Below, one piece after another: positions 44,805-53,500 of a DNA stretch of 64,000 nt (position 1 is the first letter of the stretch; each line of letters starts with the position of its first letter). Under the pieces are notes generated by a model that did not search any database, was not told where the DNA came from, and saw only the letters and a list, made by a program, of their open reading frames with translations. Made by a program: the position numbers and the translations under genes. The stretch is taken from contig OZ245048.1 in assembly GCA_965224435.1 (NCBI GenBank), forward strand, positions 3,162,001 to 3,226,000, read 5' to 3'. The DNA is from JAJRQY01 sp965224435 (GTDB lineage: Bacteria; Actinomycetota; Acidimicrobiia; Acidimicrobiales; SZUA-35).

Positions 44805-47237
44805 TCACGACACAACCTTTTCAATAGTCGAGGTGACCGGCCCTTTGGACACCACGAAGCGCACAGGCATACGTTCGGCCAGAGCGTCAATATGGGTGAC
44901 GATGCCAACCAACCTGCCTCGGGCGGAAAGGTCTTCAATAGCGCAGGCCACCACATCCAGAGTCTCCGGATCAAGCGTGCCGAAACCTTCATCCAGGAAG
45001 ACCGAACCGAGACGTGGGGCCTCCACCGGAGCCATCTCGGCAATCGAGTCCGACAAGGCCAAGGCTAGGGCCAGTGAGGCGAGGAAGGTTTCACCACCAG
45101 ACAAGGTTCGAACGTCCCGCAAGTCGTCGGCATTGTGATGATCGATGATCTTGAACGCAGTGTCGTCAGTGGCCAGGGAGTACTGGCCTCCGGATAGCTC
45201 CAACAGTCGCACTGTGGCCCGATTGACCAGATCATCCAACGCTTCGGCCAGCAACCAGCGCTCAAATCCCGAAGCCGATAGCTGCTGGCCCAAGGCCGAG
45301 TTGACCGTCTGTGCTTCTTCTAGTCCCGTGATCTGGGTCTTCAGGTGGGCTTGCTGGGTCATGCGTTCGCTGATCCTGGCAACCGACGCTTCGGCGGTCG
45401 CTTGAGCCCGAGCGATGCTTTGGCCCAAGGCAGCGAGCTCGCCGCCACCCAGTTCTCCCGAAGGGAAAGGCAGGTCGACAGCCTTGGCTCCCTGCTCCAG
45501 AACCGTAACCAGTTCGGCCTTCGCCGCCGCTGCGGCCTTTCCCTCATCAGCAATTCCAACCCGGCGCTCGGCCAGTTCGTTCCGCTGAGAATCAGCCCAA
45601 GCCAACAGTGCATCCCAGTCAATGACCAGGGACTCATTTTGGGGGGCCGGTGGCTCAAGTCCCGCGACCCCATCACGCTGCCCACCGAACTGATGACGGT
45701 GAGCTTGCTCGCGTTTCTCCAGCCTTGTCAGCTCGGCTTCGGCCACAGTGGCCGACCCCTCAGCATCCTTGACCGCCGCCATAGAAGCTTGGACCGTCTT
45801 CTTGGCTGAGGAGGCAGCGTCCAGCTTGGCCGACAGAATCTCTGGTGTGGCAACACCAACCAGAGAGGCCTTCATCCGGTTGGCGTCGCTGGTGGCCTGA
45901 TCCAACCGGGCTTGGAATCGGTCAAGGTTGGTCTGAGCGGTCCGCTGCTCTTGCTGAGCGAGCTTCACCCGCTTGACTGCGGCGGATTCCTTGGCCGTGG
46001 CTGTGGCCAGTTCTGCCGACGGGTCATGATCGGGAATCGAGTCCACTTGCTGGCGACAGACGGGGCAGTCTTCACCAAGAACCAGGCTGCCGATCCAGCT
46101 GCCAGCTTCCGCCCCAAGCCGTGCCGCCGATAGGGCTGTCGAGGCTTCTTCTAGAGAGCTGTCGGCATCGTCCGACTCAGCCTGCACCTGCTTGACCTTG
46201 TTCTTCGCTTGCTCTCGTTCTTCTTTCAGCATGTCTAACTGCGGTTCGAGTTCAGCCAGTCGGGCATGAGCGATCAACTGGCTATTCAACAGCTGGGGGT
46301 CGCCGACCTCGACAAGAACTTTCTGGGCTTCGTCCCGCTGGCTTCTAGCACGCCCGACTCCGTCACGAGCCTTCGTGACAGCTTTGGCGGCGCTGACAAC
46401 CTCTTGCCCCTCACTTGTTAACTCCTTGGGCAGTTCGATGAGGGTGAGCCGTTTGAGGTTCTCGTCGATGGCCAGCACCTCGGTCCGCAGCGAACCCAAG
46501 CGAGAATCGACTTCTAGCAACTGTTCGAGTTTGCCAGTGGCTTCGGTATGAAAGGCGGCGAGTATCTGCACGCGAGACTTGGCCCTGGCCAGATGTTCAG
46601 CGGTGGCATCTTCGAACTTCTCGAATTGGGTCCGCAACAGCTCCAACTGCTGGCCCGCTCCCTTGGCTCGCTCTCGGGCCAAGGAACCCATGCGGGAGTA
46701 AACCTCCAGGTCCAGCAATCGGCGGAGCAATCGCTGGCGACTGGCCGGGTCGTCTTTGAGGAACTCAGCAAACTGGCCTTGAGGCAACACGACTGTCCGG
46801 GTGAACTGGTTGAAGTCGAGACCCAGGAGGTCCTCAATTGCAGCGGTCAGTTCCTTGGCTCCGGAGGCGACAACGCTCGAACCGTCCGACTGTCCCTCGC
46901 TGGCCGCGTCATCTCGTTGCAGTCTGGCTTCCTTGGTGGTCGCCCCACTTTTTGTTCGGCGAACGATACGCACCGCGGTGTAGTTCTGTCCGGCCAGCTC
47001 GAAGTCGAGTCGGACCTTGGCCTCATTCGATCCCTGGTTGATGACCGGAGCTACCAGTCGGGCATCATCGAATCGTGCAACCGAGCCGTACAAGGCAAAG
47101 GTGATGGCATCGATGATGGTGGACTTGCCTGACCCAGTCGGGCCAACGAAGGCCACCAGGTCAACAGAGTCGAAGAGGACTTCGGTTGCTTCACGAAAAG
47201 TGGAGAAGCCTTCCATCTGTACCCGAATCGGTCTCAT
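44805..47237 (-). CDS. sbcC: SbcC/Rad50-type SMC ATPase
   Basis: 810 aa. N-terminal Walker A VGPTGSGKSTIIDAITFALYG, Q-loop region, two long coiled-coil arms, a central zinc hook CPVC near residue 392, and the C-terminal LSGGETFLASLALALALSDS signature with Walker B VFLDEGFGTLDPETL. With SbcD it forms the Mre11-Rad50-type nuclease that opens hairpins and resects ends. Shorter arms than E. coli SbcC (about 1050 aa). The start overlaps the sbcD stop (ATGA) and its stop overlaps the nurA start. Confidence 0.95.
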   Translation of the reverse strand: MRPIRVQMEGFSTFREATEVLFDSVDLVAFVGPTGSGKSTIIDAITFALYGSVARFDDARLVAPVINQGSNEAKVRLDFELAGQNYTAVRIVRRTKSGATTKEARLQRDDAASEGQSDGSSVVASGAKELTAAIEDLLGLDFNQFTRTVVLPQGQFAEFLKDDPASRQRLLRRLLDLEVYSRMGSLARERAKGAGQQLELLRTQFEKFEDATAEHLARAKSRVQILAAFHTEATGKLEQLLEVDSRLGSLRTEVLAIDENLKRLTLIELPKELTSEGQEVVSAAKAVTKARDGVGRARSQRDEAQKVLVEVGDPQLLNSQLIAHARLAELEPQLDMLKEEREQAKNKVKQVQAESDDADSSLEEASTALSAARLGAEAGSWIGSLVLGEDCPVCRQQVDSIPDHDPSAELATATAKESAAVKRVKLAQQEQRTAQTNLDRFQARLDQATSDANRMKASLVGVATPEILSAKLDAASSAKKTVQASMAAVKDAEGSATVAEAELTRLEKREQAHRHQFGGQRDGVAGLEPPAPQNESLVIDWDALLAWADSQRNELAERRVGIADEGKAAAAAKAELVTVLEQGAKAVDLPFPSGELGGGELAALGQSIARAQATAEASVARISERMTQQAHLKTQITGLEEAQTVNSALGQQLSASGFERWLLAEALDDLVNRATVRLLELSGGQYSLATDDTAFKIIDHHNADDLRDVRTLSGGETFLASLALALALSDSIAEMAPVEAPRLGSVFLDEGFGTLDPETLDVVACAIEDLSARGRLVGIVTHIDALAERMPVRFVVSKGPVTSTIEKVVS

Positions 47238-48448
47238 TGGACAGCCACCTGATCTGAGGAAGCGGCAGCTCCACCGTCGGCAGTGCTCACGTCTTCCAAC
47301 AACAGACTGAACCCAGCTTCGAGACGAGGGTCGACAATGTCCCGGTCGGACAAGAACTCGGCGAACAATTCTTGCGGACTGCGCCCATCGCGCCGTACCC
47401 GGGGAGAAGCAACCGGACCGTCATGCTCAACCACCACATCGACCACGCAAGGGCCAAGTAGTTCACGAACCTCATCGGCCAGGCCAGGCCGGGTTGCCTC
47501 TCGAACCCGAACTCGTAACCAGGGTGCGCCTTGGCCGGTATCGGTGACCAGTGATGTTTCGACCATGTCCGCCAGCTCGGCCAGGGTGCCAACCACGGTG
47601 CGCAGCGAACGGCCAGCACTGAGGGGGACGGCGGTCATCTTGGCTGGCAGCCCGGGACTGGCCTCGACGATATTGACCTGCTTGATTTGGGCTTCTTCGC
47701 CAAAGTCCAGTTGCAAGGGCGAGCCGCAATAGTGGATAGCGGTAGCGCCCCTCACCACCTGTGGCCGGTGGAGGTGACCGAGAGCGACATAGTTGGCGGT
47801 GGAAGGGAAGGCGGTGGTTGGGACCGAGTATTCATCAGCCAGATGGGCGGGCCGTTCACCACCACCAGCTGCTCCTCCTTGCACAAAGGCGTGACCGACA
47901 ATCAGATTGACCGTGTCCGCAGAGAAAGATGCCGACAGGGCACCAACGACACGATGCATGCGGTCGGCATAGAGCTGCACATTCTGGAATGCGGCATCAG
48001 CCATCAGATCATCGGCCCGCACAATGGAGCGTTGGGAGACAAAGGGCAAGAGGGCAATGCGAACCGTCTCCTGATCGGTTCCTTCACCGACGACAACGTC
48101 GATCACTCCCCCATCGTTGGGAGCCCTGGGTTCGGTAACCATGGTGACTCGGCCCAGTTCCAGCAAGGGGGCAACCGCGTTCAGTCGACGAGGGTTGTCG
48201 TGATTGCCCGATATGGCCACCACCGGGGCAACGGCGGCGAGGCGCAGAAACGTGTCATAGACAATGGACTCGGATTCGGGGGTGGGGCTAGCGGTCTCGA
48301 AGAGGTCACCAGCGACGATGACTAGATCGACGGCTTCTCGTTCGGCGATGTTGATGATCTCATCCAAGACAGCCCGGTGCTCATCGGCTCGGCTGTGGCC
48401 GCGAATGGCCTTGCCGACATGCCAGTCGGAAGTGTGCAGAAACTTCAC
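47234..48448 (-). CDS. sbcD: SbcD/Mre11-type DNA exonuclease
   Basis: 404 aa metallophosphoesterase. Motifs: LHTSDWHVGK, IVAGDLFETA, AISGNHDNPRRL, VGHAFVQGG and ALGHLHRPQVV, giving the full set of metal-binding Asp, His and Asn residues. The C-terminal capping region continues to about residue 380. Nuclease subunit partner of SbcC; 3 bp downstream of herA and overlapping sbcC. Confidence 0.94.
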   Translation of the reverse strand: MKFLHTSDWHVGKAIRGHSRADEHRAVLDEIINIAEREAVDLVIVAGDLFETASPTPESESIVYDTFLRLAAVAPVVAISGNHDNPRRLNAVAPLLELGRVTMVTEPRAPNDGGVIDVVVGEGTDQETVRIALLPFVSQRSIVRADDLMADAAFQNVQLYADRMHRVVGALSASFSADTVNLIVGHAFVQGGAAGGGERPAHLADEYSVPTTAFPSTANYVALGHLHRPQVVRGATAIHYCGSPLQLDFGEEAQIKQVNIVEASPGLPAKMTAVPLSAGRSLRTVVGTLAELADMVETSLVTDTGQGAPWLRVRVREATRPGLADEVRELLGPCVVDVVVEHDGPVASPRVRRDGRSPQELFAEFLSDRDIVDPRLEAGFSLLLEDVSTADGGAAASSDQVAVQ

Positions 48449-48451
48449 GCT

Positions 48452-50167
48452 CTAGACCAAGCCAGCGAAGGGGTCGTCCGGGTCACCGGATTGGCTGACG
48501 CCGCTGGACTGCGAGCCAGCAGCGGCTTCGGCTGAGCGGGTCGCCCAAGCCGGGAACGGAAATTCGACCAGCAGCGGGACCGGAAGCCGTGGTTGAGACA
48601 AGTACATGGAACCTGGTTTGAGGATGGTGGCCCGCTGGCGTTGCACCGTTGGCAAGAAGCCGTATTCGTCCCGCTTTGCTTCGGCAGCATCGAGTCGGCC
48701 GACGACTCGGATGGCGCAGTTGGACACGATGCGCCGCTCGACCTCGCTCGCGGTTTGCTGGGCCCCAATCAGGATGATGCCGAGGGAGCGACCTCGTTCG
48801 GCTACGTCCAACAGGATCTCCTTGATCGGGCTAGACGAGTCACGCGGGGCGTACTTGTTGAGCTCATCCAAGACCACGAATTGATAGGGCTTGGCTATGC
48901 CGCTGGCTTCCTTGGCGTCGAAGGCTTGGCGCAACACGACACCGACCACGAAGCGTTTGGCTCGGTCGTGCAGTGAGTGGATGTCAATGACGGTGACCTG
49001 GTGGGCGTCGAGGTCGAGGGCGTAGCGCTCGGCATTTCCAATGTCGGCCCGGATGAGTTGTTCGAGGTGGCGACGGGAAGAGGCAAGGCGACGGATAAAG
49101 GCGTTGATGGTTCCCGCCCCGACGGCCCGTCCGGTCCAACGTTGATCCACCAGCTCGTCGGCGTCATCGGGGATGAGCTTGGTTTCGATGGCATCAACCA
49201 GTTCGGAGAAGGTGCGGATGGTGCGGCCATCGAAGCGGACGGTGCCGTCGCCTCCCTCGGGCAGCTTGGCTAGCTGGGCGGTGACCGATTGAACCACGAT
49301 GGTGTATTGCTGGCGTTCGTCTTCGGAGTCAGCGAATAGGAAGGGCAGCAGGCCTTGCTGGCAGAACTGGGCGATGGTCCAGAAGAAGGGCGAAACGCCG
49401 AGGGTACGAGAGCCAGTGGCCGGAGTGGCGTTGGGGTCCCCCTTGCGTGGCGGGGCCAGAATGCCGACATCTCGGAAGGGTGCCGGTTCGAGTCCGAGGG
49501 CGCGGTAGCGGTCCACCTGTTTCTCGTCCATGGAGGAGTTGTGATGGTCGAGGAAGAGCAGGTCTTCGCCCTTGACGTTGAAGATGAGGGCCTTGGTATT
49601 GGCGGCCTCAGCTCCAAGAACACCGGAGTTGAACATGGAGTAGAGCAGAAAGGTGGCGTAACTGGTTTTGGTGGCCACACCGGAGATGCCGGAAATGTTG
49701 ATGTGGGCACCCTTCGTTCCGTCGACAAAGTCGAGATCGAGGAAGACGGGTTCGTCGGAGCGACTTAGTCCAGCAGGGAGGCGGCGGTCGACATCGTCAA
49801 AGGAGAGGGCAATGTCTCGTTCGTTGTCGGTGGCACGACGAACGGCGGCACCGGGTAGCGGCGGTAGAAGGATTTCGGGTTCGAAACGAGTGGGCTGCAC
49901 CAGGGCAGCTTCGCTGACTTCGGCCGGGAGGATGCCATCGGCGATGAGGAACACGTCGCTCTGGAAGCGGGCTCCTTCGTGGCGAGCGCGGACCTGGGTG
50001 ACCAGGCCAAAGATCTGTACCAGCTGACCGTCAGGCAGGGTGCGGTCCAATGCGACCACATCGTCCAGTTGCAGGGTTTGCTCTGGGTCAACGGCAACCC
50101 AAAACTCCAGAGGTGTTGCATCCTCGATGCCAATAACTCGCCCGACCGTGACTGGTTCTGTTCCCAC
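48452..50167 (-). CDS. herA: HerA-type DNA translocase ATPase
   Basis: 571 aa, GTG start. A HAS-barrel N-terminal domain (VGRVIGIEDATPLEFWVAV) is followed by a RecA-like ATPase. The Walker A region reads GISGVATKTS (160-169): Lys and Thr are kept but the Gly before Lys is replaced by Thr. Walker B is QFVVLDELNKYAP, and ERGRSLGIILIGAQQ and SNCAIRVVGRLD are HerA/FtsK-like. HerA forms a hexamer that feeds DNA to NurA. First gene of a herA-sbcD-sbcC-nurA operon with junctions of 3 bp or overlaps. Confidence 0.88.
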   Translation of the reverse strand: MGTEPVTVGRVIGIEDATPLEFWVAVDPEQTLQLDDVVALDRTLPDGQLVQIFGLVTQVRARHEGARFQSDVFLIADGILPAEVSEAALVQPTRFEPEILLPPLPGAAVRRATDNERDIALSFDDVDRRLPAGLSRSDEPVFLDLDFVDGTKGAHINISGISGVATKTSYATFLLYSMFNSGVLGAEAANTKALIFNVKGEDLLFLDHHNSSMDEKQVDRYRALGLEPAPFRDVGILAPPRKGDPNATPATGSRTLGVSPFFWTIAQFCQQGLLPFLFADSEDERQQYTIVVQSVTAQLAKLPEGGDGTVRFDGRTIRTFSELVDAIETKLIPDDADELVDQRWTGRAVGAGTINAFIRRLASSRRHLEQLIRADIGNAERYALDLDAHQVTVIDIHSLHDRAKRFVVGVVLRQAFDAKEASGIAKPYQFVVLDELNKYAPRDSSSPIKEILLDVAERGRSLGIILIGAQQTASEVERRIVSNCAIRVVGRLDAAEAKRDEYGFLPTVQRQRATILKPGSMYLSQPRLPVPLLVEFPFPAWATRSAEAAAGSQSSGVSQSGDPDDPFAGLV

Positions 50168-50295
50168 CCCCTAGAAGGTAGAGGCTGGGAGTGACAGCCA
50201 TGCTCACCACGACTCATTACTGGTGATCGAGCCTGATTGTTCCGATGCAAATCAAACATCGCGCCCGCCCGGTTCTATGTGACACCCTTTGGGCC

Positions 50296-51141
50296 ATGAC
50301 AGAAAGCCAACAGCACTCTCTGCACCTCTTGGACCATCAGATGGTTCGTCGAATCGAGTCGGGTTTAGCCAGTTCAAGTGCCCGCATAGCCCAGAACCTC
50401 ACACTCGCCCCAGAGGCCAGTCCGAGCGAGGTCTTCGAAGTTGGTGGAGGTACAGCAATCCTGATGGGACCTGGTTTCTACGTCAATCGTCTGATCGGTT
50501 CAGGACTGGCTGATCCTGTGGACCAAGAAATGTTTGATCAACTCGAAACCGCCAGCGACCGGGTCGGTGTGCCCGCCCAAATCCAGCTCTGCCCATGGGC
50601 CGATGCCTCACTCGCAGACCTCGCCGCAGAACGCGGGTACCGGGCGACGACCTTCAACGCCACCATGTATCGAATTCTGGGACCAAGCCTGCCCTCCCAA
50701 ACAAGGTCTGACTCCGGTCCAACCATCAGCGTCATTGACGATGACACCCTTCCGGAATGGCAAGACACCGTCGCCACAGCCCACGACGTGACCACTACGG
50801 CCCAGCGAGAAATGAGCGACGCCTTTGCTGCAGCTGCGTTTCGTTCAGCCGGAGAGACCATGTATCTGGCATCGGATGAGGTCGGGCCAGTTGCTACTGC
50901 CAGCCTCACCATGATCGATGGCCTAGCCATCCTCGGTGGCATGGCAACCATTCCCTCAGCCAGATGCCAAGGTGTACAACAAGCCCTGATCCAACATCGA
51001 ATGGGCGACGCACTTACCTTTGGGGCAGACCTTGCCGTCACGACCGCAGCATCCGGCAGCGGCTCACAAAGAAATCTGCTTCGAGCAGGTTTCCAGGTGG
51101 CCTACACCCAAGTCGTGTTGGCTCGCCCTCTAGATCGATAG
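50296..51141 (+). CDS. GNAT family acetyltransferase
   Basis: 281 aa. The C-terminal acetyl-CoA-binding signature is PSARCQGVQQALIQHRM with following SGSGSQRNLLRAGFQVAY. The N-terminal half resembles a degenerate second GNAT domain. The ATG at 50296 is used; a frame open to 50245 precedes it. Substrate unknown; divergent from the herA operon. Confidence 0.75.
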   Translation: MTESQQHSLHLLDHQMVRRIESGLASSSARIAQNLTLAPEASPSEVFEVGGGTAILMGPGFYVNRLIGSGLADPVDQEMFDQLETASDRVGVPAQIQLCPWADASLADLAAERGYRATTFNATMYRILGPSLPSQTRSDSGPTISVIDDDTLPEWQDTVATAHDVTTTAQREMSDAFAAAAFRSAGETMYLASDEVGPVATASLTMIDGLAILGGMATIPSARCQGVQQALIQHRMGDALTFGADLAVTTAASGSGSQRNLLRAGFQVAYTQVVLARPLDR

Positions 51142-51242
51142 ATGACACTCTCTGACTAACGCATGGGAGGTCATGTCTGATTTGCGATAGAAACTGAGCG
51201 ACACGCGCAACGTTTCTGCATACCTCGTGCGTCGGACCAGAG

Positions 51243-51740
51243 ATGACACAAGATCACAACGAGATTCTGATTCTTGGAACAGATCGGGACCCGTCGCGTC
51301 CCGGCCTGGAATCGCTGGATGACTTGGCTGCTCTGTTTGAGGAACTGATGCCGGGGCTTGTTCGTCTGGCCCATCTCTTGACCGGTTCCTTGGCACTGGC
51401 TGAAGAGGCGGTACAAGACGCATTTGTCACCGTCTACCAGCGACGCGCCGACATCAACAAGCCCGAGCAATATCTGCGGCGAGTGGTCGTGAACAACTGC
51501 CATTCCCGAACCAGGCGACGAGGAGTCGAGAAGCAGAAATTGCAGATCGTCGCTTCCCAATCCAGCCACGCTGACTGGCCCCCAGAAGTGGACGAGGTCT
51601 GGGACCTCTTGGCCCACTTGTCGGCCCGCCAACGCACGGCCCTGGTCTTGCGTTTCTATGAGGACCTCACGGTTCCGGCCATTGCCGAGGTGATGGAGGT
51701 CCGACCGGGAACGGTCAAGTCGCTGATCCATCGGGGCTAG
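51243..51740 (+). CDS. ECF sigma factor (SigE-type), C-terminus frameshifted
   Basis: 165 aa as read. Region 2 (LFEELMPGLVRLAHLLTGS, EEAVQDAFVTVYQRR) and region 4 (LSARQRTALVLRFYEDLTV, GTVKSLIHRG) are present. The last helix is cut short by a TAG after HRG. If one G is added to the run at 51733-51736, the frame continues as LAQLKERIEP and ends at 51769 with a TGA that overlaps the ATG of the next gene. That is the usual ECF ending and coupling, so a 1-nt deletion is likely, either real or a sequencing error. The missing residues finish the DNA-binding domain. Confidence 0.8.
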   Translation: MTQDHNEILILGTDRDPSRPGLESLDDLAALFEELMPGLVRLAHLLTGSLALAEEAVQDAFVTVYQRRADINKPEQYLRRVVVNNCHSRTRRRGVEKQKLQIVASQSSHADWPPEVDEVWDLLAHLSARQRTALVLRFYEDLTVPAIAEVMEVRPGTVKSLIHRG

Positions 51741-51765
51741 CCCAGTTGAAAGAAAGGATCGAGCC

Positions 51766-53421
51766 ATGATTAACAAAACAACCGAATCCCGTCTGAGGGA
51801 TGCCTTGACCACCGTGGCCAACGACACTTCGCCAACCCTGGAGTTCAACCAGATCGTCGCGCAGCTCGACTCCGAGGTTGGCCCTGCGACCGATCACCGT
51901 CGGAATCGCTTGCTAGCTGCCGCTGGTCTTCTGGTGGTGGCCGCTAGCTCATTCGCTTGGCTGCGAGCAAGCAACCAAGAAGCCTTCGACCTCGACTCGA
52001 CTGATTCAACCAACACGTCCCAAGTCCAAGAGGAGCTTCCGGACCCGACCCTGCCATTCGTCTTACCCGGTGAAGTCGTGGTCAGCGAAGATCCACTCAT
52101 CGTCCACGCCGCCGACGGACCCGAACCACAGTTCGACACCTCAGGCCTCGGGGACGAAGTGGGCTTCCTTCCACTCGTTCAACCTCAGATCGATCAGATG
52201 CTGGAACGGGTCAATGTCGAAGAGAATACTCAAGCTGGTATTCATCGCAAGACCGTCCTGCTTGGAACGGTTGACGCCATACCGGTGGTTGTCAACCTGG
52301 TTGACGAGGCAGCCGGGGATAATTGGAACAAATACGGGGCATCTGGTCCTAACGACATCGTGCGACGCCGTACCGTCATGTCGTCGTTGGGAGGAATGAC
52401 CGAGCGGAAGCCGATCACGCAAGGCAGCCTCGCACTTATCCAACAACCTTCGGTCGAGGATGGCAACATCGAGCCGGACTTGTTCATCGTGCCCAGCGAT
52501 GGTCTGGTTCTCTGGTCGCAACTCCCAGCCGAAACATCAGTCGTTGCCTTCGAAAGTGCAGCTGGACGCGAATGGATGCGACCGCGAGATGGTGTGGCCG
52601 TCTTCCGATCTGGTCTCGACCACGGTGAGACTATTGTCCTTCGGGCACTCAATATCGACGGGGTAGAGATCTCTTCTCGAGAAGCTCAACTCGATTTCAC
52701 CCAGGTGAAGGCCACAGAGTACGAAGGACCCGAGTTGATCAGCGGTCGCTTCGATGAGGCCACTCCCCCACCATCACACTATGTGTTGGAAGGCGAAGTG
52801 GTGTTGGGCGAAGACCCGCTCATCGTGCAAGCTGTCCCTGGACCCGAGCCACGGTTTGATACAAGCAACTTGGGCATTGAGGTCACCGTTGGCACGCAGG
52901 AGAGTTGTGCCGACCCGAGCGGCCCCTACGGCCGCTGGTGGGATAGCACTCTGGAAGATAACCCTGCGGCCATCCCGATCAAGTTCACCGTAATAGGCCA
53001 CGTAGCCGGCCAGTGCTGGTACGTGGGCGTTTCTGACCGACCCTTCGGGTTTGGATCCGCCAGCAAGAGCCCCGATACCAATGTTCGGCTGCGAGCCATC
53101 GGGTCCTTTGGCGCCAACTCACTCAGCAGCGGGAAGCAAGCAGATCGGGCCAGCCTCGACTTCATCCAGTCCCCCTCCGCTGGAGAGCCCGGCTACGGGA
53201 CTGTTACTAGCACCGGGACATGGAACGGAACAGGCTTCGTGTCTGATGGAGTTCCGCCCACCGTCTCGGTCGCAGTCCTACAGACTGACGGGCAGGATTA
53301 CTGGACCCGGCCTCATGCCGGGATCATCTTGTTTCCTGTGTCCGAAAGCTCGAGAAATCCTCACATCATTTTGCTGCTGGATGCCGATGGGAACGAGGTC
53401 CGGCGACTCGGTGATCGCTGA
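51766..53421 (+). CDS. Membrane protein paired with the ECF sigma factor (possible anti-sigma)
   Basis: 551 aa. A short cytoplasmic N-terminus (residues 1-46), one helix (LLAAAGLLVVAASSFAWL) and a large extracytoplasmic part. The latter contains two related halves: GEVVVSEDPLIVHAADGPEP with QFDTSGLG near residue 105, and GEVVLGEDPLIVQAVPGPEP with RFDTSNLG near 345. Position directly after the sigma gene with an ancestral ATGA overlap suggests an anti-sigma role, but the N-terminus lacks a recognisable zinc-binding anti-sigma motif. Confidence 0.6.
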   Translation: MINKTTESRLRDALTTVANDTSPTLEFNQIVAQLDSEVGPATDHRRNRLLAAAGLLVVAASSFAWLRASNQEAFDLDSTDSTNTSQVQEELPDPTLPFVLPGEVVVSEDPLIVHAADGPEPQFDTSGLGDEVGFLPLVQPQIDQMLERVNVEENTQAGIHRKTVLLGTVDAIPVVVNLVDEAAGDNWNKYGASGPNDIVRRRTVMSSLGGMTERKPITQGSLALIQQPSVEDGNIEPDLFIVPSDGLVLWSQLPAETSVVAFESAAGREWMRPRDGVAVFRSGLDHGETIVLRALNIDGVEISSREAQLDFTQVKATEYEGPELISGRFDEATPPPSHYVLEGEVVLGEDPLIVQAVPGPEPRFDTSNLGIEVTVGTQESCADPSGPYGRWWDSTLEDNPAAIPIKFTVIGHVAGQCWYVGVSDRPFGFGSASKSPDTNVRLRAIGSFGANSLSSGKQADRASLDFIQSPSAGEPGYGTVTSTGTWNGTGFVSDGVPPTVSVAVLQTDGQDYWTRPHAGIILFPVSESSRNPHIILLLDADGNEVRRLGDR

Positions 53422-53500
53422 TCGACCGAAGGTCCGTGCCTGGCTGGTTTAGACTTCATACCTTGCCTGTCACGACATCCGAAGTCCAGACTGCCGCCCT

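Larger units (their letters stand above)
43793..44808 (-). pseudogene. nurA: nurA, frame-disrupted by a 71-bp duplication
   Basis: NurA-type 5'-3' nuclease partner of HerA. From GTG 44808 the first frame runs through FVDGVRRIDARVWITG (the conserved Asp of the nuclease) and then shifts; the second frame continues with GTYELRPVLV, MTAIETSL, IVFDGPLRGREA and ends GDPQLMERALRIAAAS at 43793. Two identical 71-bp segments (44367-44437 and 44457-44527) sit at the break. Removing one copy joins APEGGPIVTR to HGTYELRPV in one frame of 314 codons plus stop. The GTG overlaps the sbcC stop. Either a real mutation or an assembly error; as written no full-length protein is made. Confidence 0.85.

Noticed and set aside
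51726..51769. Programmed frameshift in the sigma factor
   Set aside because: The CGGGGC site does not fit a known slippery pattern; a 1-nt deletion is simpler.
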